A stretch of 64,000 nucleotides of DNA, taken from the NCBI RefSeq assembly GCF_001883705.2, contig NZ_MDEQ02000022.1, positions 53,041 through 117,040 on the forward strand, given 5' to 3'. Both the position numbers and the translations under genes were made by a program. This document shows positions 59,842 through 64,000 of this stretch, piece by piece; position 1 is the stretch's first letter; the number at the start of each line of letters is the position of its first letter. Source of the stretch: Burkholderia catarinensis. GTDB lineage: Bacteria; Pseudomonadota; Gammaproteobacteria; Burkholderiales; Burkholderiaceae. Below the pieces are notes generated by a model. The model made no database searches. It was not told where the DNA came from and saw only the letters and a list, made by a program, of their open reading frames with translations.

Positions 59842-60336
59842 TCAGTGCAGGCAGATCTCGGCCCACTTCTCGACCGACAGCTCGCCGAGCACGGTCTGCA
59901 CGAGCGCGACGCCCGGCTTGCTTGCGGTGAAGCGGTATGCGCAGCCGGCCGGCAGCAGCGCCTGATGGCCCTTGCGCAGCACGACGTACCCCATGTTGCG
60001 GCCGGCCGGCTGCGTGCCGGCGCTCACCGTGCCGCGACCCGATTTCGGCGGGTTATCGAGCTTGATGAATTCGATCCGGACTTCGTTATCCATCTGGATC
60101 ACGAACTCGTCATGCGCGCATGCGAACCACGGCGACTGGCCGTCGGTCCTCAATACTTCGATCACGTATTCGAGATTCTTGCCGGCGACGACCTTTTCGT
60201 AAGGGGCCGACTTCGAGGCCACCTCGAAGACATTCGAGAAGGCGTAGTGCTGGGCGCTGCCGCTGGTGATTTCGATCTCGCCCTTCCGGTAATCGTCGAG
60301 CGAGCCGAAGACGGTATGGAATGCCGTGCTGGTCAT
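59842..60336 (-). CDS. hydroquinone 1,2-dioxygenase small subunit (HapC/PnpC)
   Basis: This 164-residue cupin-like protein is the partner of the large subunit. Its sequence (FHTVFGSLDDYRKGEIEITS; PAGRNMGYVVLRKGHQALLP) fits the alpha subunit of the two-subunit hydroquinone dioxygenases. It has lost the iron ligands of its paralogous partner and is structural or substrate-shaping. It is the first gene of the operon, with a CAGGAGACAGCA leader. The LysR gene lies just upstream on the same strand. Confidence 0.9.
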   Translation of the reverse strand: MTSTAFHTVFGSLDDYRKGEIEITSGSAQHYAFSNVFEVASKSAPYEKVVAGKNLEYVIEVLRTDGQSPWFACAHDEFVIQMDNEVRIEFIKLDNPPKSGRGTVSAGTQPAGRNMGYVVLRKGHQALLPAGCAYRFTASKPGVALVQTVLGELSVEKWAEICLH

Positions 60337-60451
60337 TGCTGTCTCCTGAGTTGAACTATTTGTTGGATTCAACTCTAGGGGCAACGGACAGCGGTAACAA
60401 GGCAACGGACGGCGATTACGGCATTTGCGTTTCGCGAATAATCCGCGCGGT

Positions 60452-61381
60452 TCAACGCACCCAGCCACGCTCCAGCAGCGGAAGATCCCACGGGGATTCG
60501 TCGCCGATATATTCCGCGAGGAATTCGACCAGCGCCTTCACCTTCAACGCCTGTCGCTGCGTTGCGGGATAAACGGCGGCAAAGCTCAGCGGCGCGAGCT
60601 GGTAGTCGGTCAGGATCGGCACGAGCCGGCCCGCGACAAGCGCGTCGCTCGCCACCAGGGTGGGCAGGCAGACGATACCGCCGCCTGTCAGCGCGTACTC
60701 GCGCAGCAGGTGCACGGAGTTCGAGCGGATCATGCCCGGCAGCTCCATTTCGACGACCTCGTCGTCGCGCGTCATCGTCCAGCGGTTGCGCGACGGATAG
60801 CCCGAATACAGCGCGGTCGTGTGCTGCAGCAAATCGCGCGGATGTTGTGGTGCACCATGTGCTTCGAGGTAGGCGGGCGACGCGCAGAAGAGGCGCCTGA
60901 CCGTGAACAGCCGCCGCTCGATCAGCGACTCGGAAATCGGCGGAAAGATCTGGAACGCGATGTCGAACCCTTCTTCGACAGGATCCACGACACGGTCATT
61001 GACGATGACGTCGAGCTGGATGCCCGGGTAGCGCCGGTTGAATTCGACCAGCGGCGCGCCGAAGTGATCGAGAGCGAAGCCGGGCAGCATCTGGATGCGC
61101 AGCCGCCCGGTGGGCGTCGCGCGCAGCTCGCGCATCTGGTCCGTCAACTCGTTGACGCGCCCCACTACCTCCGCACACTCGCGATAGAACGCCTCGCCCA
61201 CTTCGGACAAGCGCACGTGGCGCGTACTGCGATGGAACAACGGTGCGTTGACGAACTTCTCGAGCTGCTGGATGCGGTTCGTCACGACAGAACTGGTCAC
61301 GCCAAGCTGCCGCGCCGCCTCGGCAAAGCTGCTCGCCTCCGCCACCCTCACGAATGCCTCGATGCTCAGGAACCGGTCCAT
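60452..61381 (-). CDS. LysR-family transcriptional regulator of the hydroquinone operon
   Basis: This is a 309-residue LysR protein (CrgA/DmlR-like branch): winged helix FAEAARQLGVTSSVVTNRIQ, effector domain with IQMLPGFALDHFGAPLVEFN and a late EYALTGGGIVCLPTLVASDA. It is on the same strand as, and 115 bases upstream of, the dioxygenase genes, so it could be co-transcribed with them or act on their promoter. Hydroquinone or an intermediate is the likely inducer. Confidence 0.92.
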   Translation of the reverse strand: MDRFLSIEAFVRVAEASSFAEAARQLGVTSSVVTNRIQQLEKFVNAPLFHRSTRHVRLSEVGEAFYRECAEVVGRVNELTDQMRELRATPTGRLRIQMLPGFALDHFGAPLVEFNRRYPGIQLDVIVNDRVVDPVEEGFDIAFQIFPPISESLIERRLFTVRRLFCASPAYLEAHGAPQHPRDLLQHTTALYSGYPSRNRWTMTRDDEVVEMELPGMIRSNSVHLLREYALTGGGIVCLPTLVASDALVAGRLVPILTDYQLAPLSFAAVYPATQRQALKVKALVEFLAEYIGDESPWDLPLLERGWVR

Positions 61382-61527
61382 ACCGCACCCTTTTTCGACA
61401 GCGAAACCGGCAGTCTACCCGTGCGGGCAACGGGCTGTGTCATGCGAAAGGCGTCACTGTGTCGCCGATTCGATGTCAATCTCGGCATGCGCCGGCACCG
61501 GCGTTTGCCGCCGTGCCCGCGCGGGCC

Positions 61528-62781
61528 TTACCGCGACTGCTTTCCGGTTGCCAGTTCCGGCTGCACGCCCACCCGACGCTGCAGCACGGCAGGCGCGGTT
61601 TCCTTCAACAGCAGGCTGACCACGATGCCCAGCATGACCGCGCACATCGGCAGCCACAGAATGTTCTGGATACCAAAGTGTGCGGCAACGTAGCCGCCCA
61701 TCGCCGGCGCGATGCCGCCGCCGAAGATCTCGCCGACGCCGACCACCATGCCGATGGACGTCGACACGAGACCGACGGGCGCGGCCTCGGTCGCCACCGG
61801 GCCGGACAGCAGCGACACCAGGCCGAGCGTGAAGAACGACGCGACGAACAGGACCCCGAACAGCGCGAGCGGCTGCGGGCCGAGGCCGCGGAAGATATAG
61901 AGCATCACGGCCGTTCCCGTGAAGCCCGCGATACTCGCGAGGCGCCGGCCGACCAGGTCGGACAGGCCGGGCAGCCCGAACTGGCCGAGAAAGCCGCCGA
62001 AGCCGATCGCCGACACGACGAGGCCCATCTTCTGCGTGCCGAGCGACAGGTAATCGGTCAGATACAGCGGCAGCAGCGCGCCGAGCACGAATACACCGGT
62101 CATCGCGCAGCACAGCGCGGCCATCGCCACGAGGATGTTGCGGCTCTTGAGCACATGGCCGAGCGACGCCGGCGCATGTTCCGACGCGACCTCCTTCGTG
62201 ACCTTCGGCTCGCGGATGACGAAGAACATGATCGCGCCGAGGATCAGGCCGGGAACGGCCACGAGCGCGAAGACCCAGCGCCACGACACGAAGCCGAGCA
62301 GCTGCGTGGCGATGATCGGCGACAGCGCCAGCCCGAAAAGCGCGAAGCCGCTTTGCTGCAGGCCGAGGTTCAGGCCGCGCCGCCGCGGATGAGAGGCATC
62401 GGCCGTCGCGGCAAAGCTCGTCGGACAGAACGAGCCCTCCGCGACGCCCATCAGCCCGCGAATCGCCATCAGGCCGAGCAGGCCGCCCGCGAGCCCCGAA
62501 AAACCCGACAGCAGCGAGAACGCGATGATGGCCGGAATCAGCACCTTCCTGCGGCCGACCTTGTCCGAGATGCCGCCCATCAGCGCGGCGAAGATGCCCC
62601 ACGACAGCCCGAGCACGCCGATGCAGTTGCCGACGTCCTGCGCGGTCAGGTTGAGGTCCTTCATGATCGAAGGGAACAGCGGCGCGATGAGCCAGCGGTC
62701 GAGGCCCACCAGCCCGAAGCCGAGCGCCAGCAGCGTCACCGCCTTCCACTCATAGGAGGTATCCCACTCGTTTGCTTTCAT
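61528..62781 (-). CDS. major facilitator superfamily transporter
   Basis: This is a 417-residue protein with 12 hydrophobic segments and the MFS loop signature GGISDKVGRRKVLIP after helix 2, with GLMGVAEGSFCPTSFAATAD after helix 4. It resembles anion/aromatic-acid importers. It lies upstream of the LysR-hydroquinone operon on the same strand, so a likely role is uptake of hydroquinone or a precursor. The start has a GGAGACGG site. Direction of transport is not determinable from sequence. Confidence 0.9.
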   Translation of the reverse strand: MKANEWDTSYEWKAVTLLALGFGLVGLDRWLIAPLFPSIMKDLNLTAQDVGNCIGVLGLSWGIFAALMGGISDKVGRRKVLIPAIIAFSLLSGFSGLAGGLLGLMAIRGLMGVAEGSFCPTSFAATADASHPRRRGLNLGLQQSGFALFGLALSPIIATQLLGFVSWRWVFALVAVPGLILGAIMFFVIREPKVTKEVASEHAPASLGHVLKSRNILVAMAALCCAMTGVFVLGALLPLYLTDYLSLGTQKMGLVVSAIGFGGFLGQFGLPGLSDLVGRRLASIAGFTGTAVMLYIFRGLGPQPLALFGVLFVASFFTLGLVSLLSGPVATEAAPVGLVSTSIGMVVGVGEIFGGGIAPAMGGYVAAHFGIQNILWLPMCAVMLGIVVSLLLKETAPAVLQRRVGVQPELATGKQSR

Positions 62782-63397
62782 TTTCCGTCTCCGTGGACGC
62801 TGGTTCGCCTGCGCGCGCCGAAGCGCCTGCGCCTATGTCAGGTCCGATGGTTTTTGTGTGCGATGCGAATCGCGAGGAAGTGCCGGACGCCGTTCCGGTT
62901 CGAGATGTCGAATACGGTCAACCGACGCCACCACGATAGGGGCAAGGCCGCCAATCGGGTATGGAACAACCGGCGAACGCGCCATTCGCGAAACGCAAAT
63001 AATCGGGTGTCGCGGGCGGGAAGTGGCTGCGGGGAAGCGCCGGGCGAATGGGGGCGGCGTCGAAGTGACGCTCATGTGTGCGTCACGGGGGAATCCCTCA
63101 TGGACATCGAGGCATCCGCGTACAACCCCGTGAGAAAGGACAATGCATCGGCTTCGACTGACGCGATAGAACCGGCGGTTCCTGCGTATCCCGAGCGACC
63201 TGCCGGCCCCGGGGAGCATGCCCGTCACGCGCCTGAACGCGCGACTGAACGCGGCCTGCGACGCGTAGCCGAGCCGCGGCGCCAGGAGCAGATTCGCGCT
63301 TCACCGAAGCGAGAATCGGCACGTGCCCCGGATAGCGCTTCCCGCTCGCATCGAAACAGCCGGGAACAACGACCCGGCCTGCTTCACCGCAATGCCT
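62782..63397. other. 616-base region between MFS and HxlR genes
   Basis: Apart from the AraC remnant at 63165-63290 I see no convincing gene. It may be the scar of insertion-sequence activity at this edge. Confidence 0.4.
63165..63290 (-). pseudogene. C-terminal remnant of an AraC-family regulator
   Basis: Minus-strand translation gives LGYASQAAFSRAFRRVTGML followed by PGAGRSLGIRRNRRF. This is the second helix-turn-helix and tail of AraC regulators of the cupin-AraC type. The upstream part does not continue in frame and no start is present, so it is a fragment. Confidence 0.65.
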
Positions 63398-63733
63398 TTA
63401 CCGTGACTCGCGCCGGCCAAGATAGCTGTCGCCCCAGTCTTTCATTGCGTTCAGCATCGGTGCAAGGGTGTGGCCCAGTTCCGTCAGCGAATATTCAACG
63501 CGAGGCGGAACTTCCGCGAACACCTTCCGGGAAAGGATGCCGTGCGCTTCAAGCTCTCGAAGCTGCAGCGTCAGCGACCGCTGTGTGACACCGCCGATGA
63601 GGGTACGAAGCTCCCCAAATCGCTTCGTACCACTGAGCAGATAGTAAATGATCAAAGGCTTCCACTTTCCGCCGATGACATCGACTGTCGCTTCCACCGT
63701 GCATCGGTACCCGTGTGTGTTCGGCTTTTCCAT
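63398..63733 (-). CDS. HxlR-family winged-helix transcriptional regulator
   Basis: This is a 111-residue regulator of the HxlR type: VIGGKWKPLIIYYLLSGTKR, then FGELRTLIGGVTQRSLTLQL and the wing RKVFAEVPPRVEYSLTELGH. It often controls a divergent oxidoreductase, but here the neighbouring divergent gene has been replaced by an insertion sequence. The start at 63733 was chosen because family members begin just before YRCTVEATV. Confidence 0.93.
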   Translation of the reverse strand: MEKPNTHGYRCTVEATVDVIGGKWKPLIIYYLLSGTKRFGELRTLIGGVTQRSLTLQLRELEAHGILSRKVFAEVPPRVEYSLTELGHTLAPMLNAMKDWGDSYLGRRESR

Positions 63734-63834
63734 GAGCCGATAGTATAAAAATTTGGTTCTTCGCAGGAAACCGTGGAGGGTTTGAGGGCGATTGCGTAAT
63801 CTGACGCCTGACTTTAGGAGGTCAGGAGGAAGAA

Positions 63835-64000
63835 TTGCTCGATCGCAAGGCACTTCAAGCGCTGGGTTGCTGGACCGGCTATCGGTTAGAGCGGGTGGAA
63901 TGGCCGGAAGGAGAAAGCCACACGCTGTCGCTGTATCTGAAGCCGGTCAGCAAGGTGATGTACTGCGAACAATGCGGGGCGCGCTGCCAGCAGATCCACG
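63835..64000 (+). mobile_element. ISL3-family transposase, N-terminal part (runs off window)
   Basis: From a TTG start behind AGGAGGAAGAA the frame reads LLDRKALQALGCWTGYRLER and continues to the zinc-ribbon start YCEQCGARCQQIH, characteristic of ISL3-family transposases. The DDE domain lies beyond the window. The frame is intact here, so the element may be active. The left inverted repeat should lie shortly upstream, around 63770-63800, but cannot be defined without the other end. Confidence 0.85.

Noticed and set aside
61354..63588. 744-codon plus-strand open frame over the MFS gene
   Set aside because: Composition is dominated by Arg, Glu and His as expected for the antisense of a membrane protein; the minus-strand MFS gene is unambiguous.

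Overview
The window is high-GC (roughly two-thirds G+C by eye), densely coded proteobacterial DNA. It looks like a Burkholderia chromosome, most likely a secondary replicon of a Burkholderia cepacia-complex-type species. The reasons are an EstB-like serine esterase, very many LysR/AraC regulators with catabolic genes, a Burkholderia-style porin, an orphan VgrG/Tle5 cargo island, and a glmS copy beside accessory genes. This assignment is inference from gene content and codon style; there is no rRNA or other marker gene in the window.

Layout. 1-4.2 kb: a LysR gene cut by the window edge, a secreted protein, a VOC protein, an alpha/beta hydrolase and an AraC regulator. 4.2-7.4 kb: a visibly lower-GC stretch with a LysR regulator and a Bacillus/Deinococcus-type monofunctional proline dehydrogenase. 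7.6-12 kb: a class V aminotransferase, an EstB-type esterase and an OmpA-domain gene pair. 12-23 kb: a FAD amine oxidase, an amino-acid binding protein, DUF1338 (2-oxoadipate dioxygenase type), LysR and an aldehyde dehydrogenase. These resemble the lysine/pipecolate genes of pseudomonads. They are interleaved with a stress cluster (CsbD, triple-PAS LuxR regulator, proline-rich peptide, BON, CsbD, 27-aa membrane peptide) whose regulator and csbD genes share a 27-bp dyad operator at the same distance from their starts. 23-31.5 kb: a lower-GC type VI secretion cargo island (VgrG, phospholipase D effector, Sel1-repeat putative immunity protein, PAAR), bordered by a truncated M24 peptidase on the left and a decayed IS481-family transposase plus an orphan Tli4-like immunity gene on the right.

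31.7-36.1 kb: a LysE exporter, small conserved proteins, DUF2946 and PepSY proteins, and the scar of a deleted TonB receptor. 36.2-38 kb: an Old-Yellow-Enzyme-like reductase divergent from a MerR regulator, with a textbook 19-bp-spacer promoter between them. 38.3-41.8 kb: a hexuronate regulon (uronate dehydrogenase, LacI regulator, ExuT transporter) with matching LacI-type operators. 42-44 kb: Ada-type AlkA and Ogt DNA repair genes. 44.1-48.4 kb: AraC, panB, an Lrp-type regulator and glmS, with two Lrp-like palindromes upstream of glmS. 48.4-50.3 kb: a low-GC accessory island directly 3' of glmS (the attTn7 position) containing a JAMM/JAB peptidase, the C-terminal piece of an E1-like protein and a PD-(D/E)XK nuclease. 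This is the most likely remnant of an unusual defence system.

50.4-55.2 kb: a small protein, a two-component system in an operon with mipA, and a porin. 55.4-62.8 kb: a hydroquinone catabolic operon (type II hydroquinone 1,2-dioxygenase small and large subunits, 4-hydroxymuconic semialdehyde dehydrogenase, maleylacetate reductase, YciI, Rieske ferredoxin) with a LysR regulator and an MFS transporter; it converts hydroquinone to 3-oxoadipate. 62.8-64 kb: an AraC remnant, an HxlR regulator and the start of an ISL3-family insertion sequence that runs off the window.

Limits: all identifications are by eye from sequence; no searches were run. Product names rest on recognised motifs and family-like sequence. 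Regulatory sites are pattern-based inferences.
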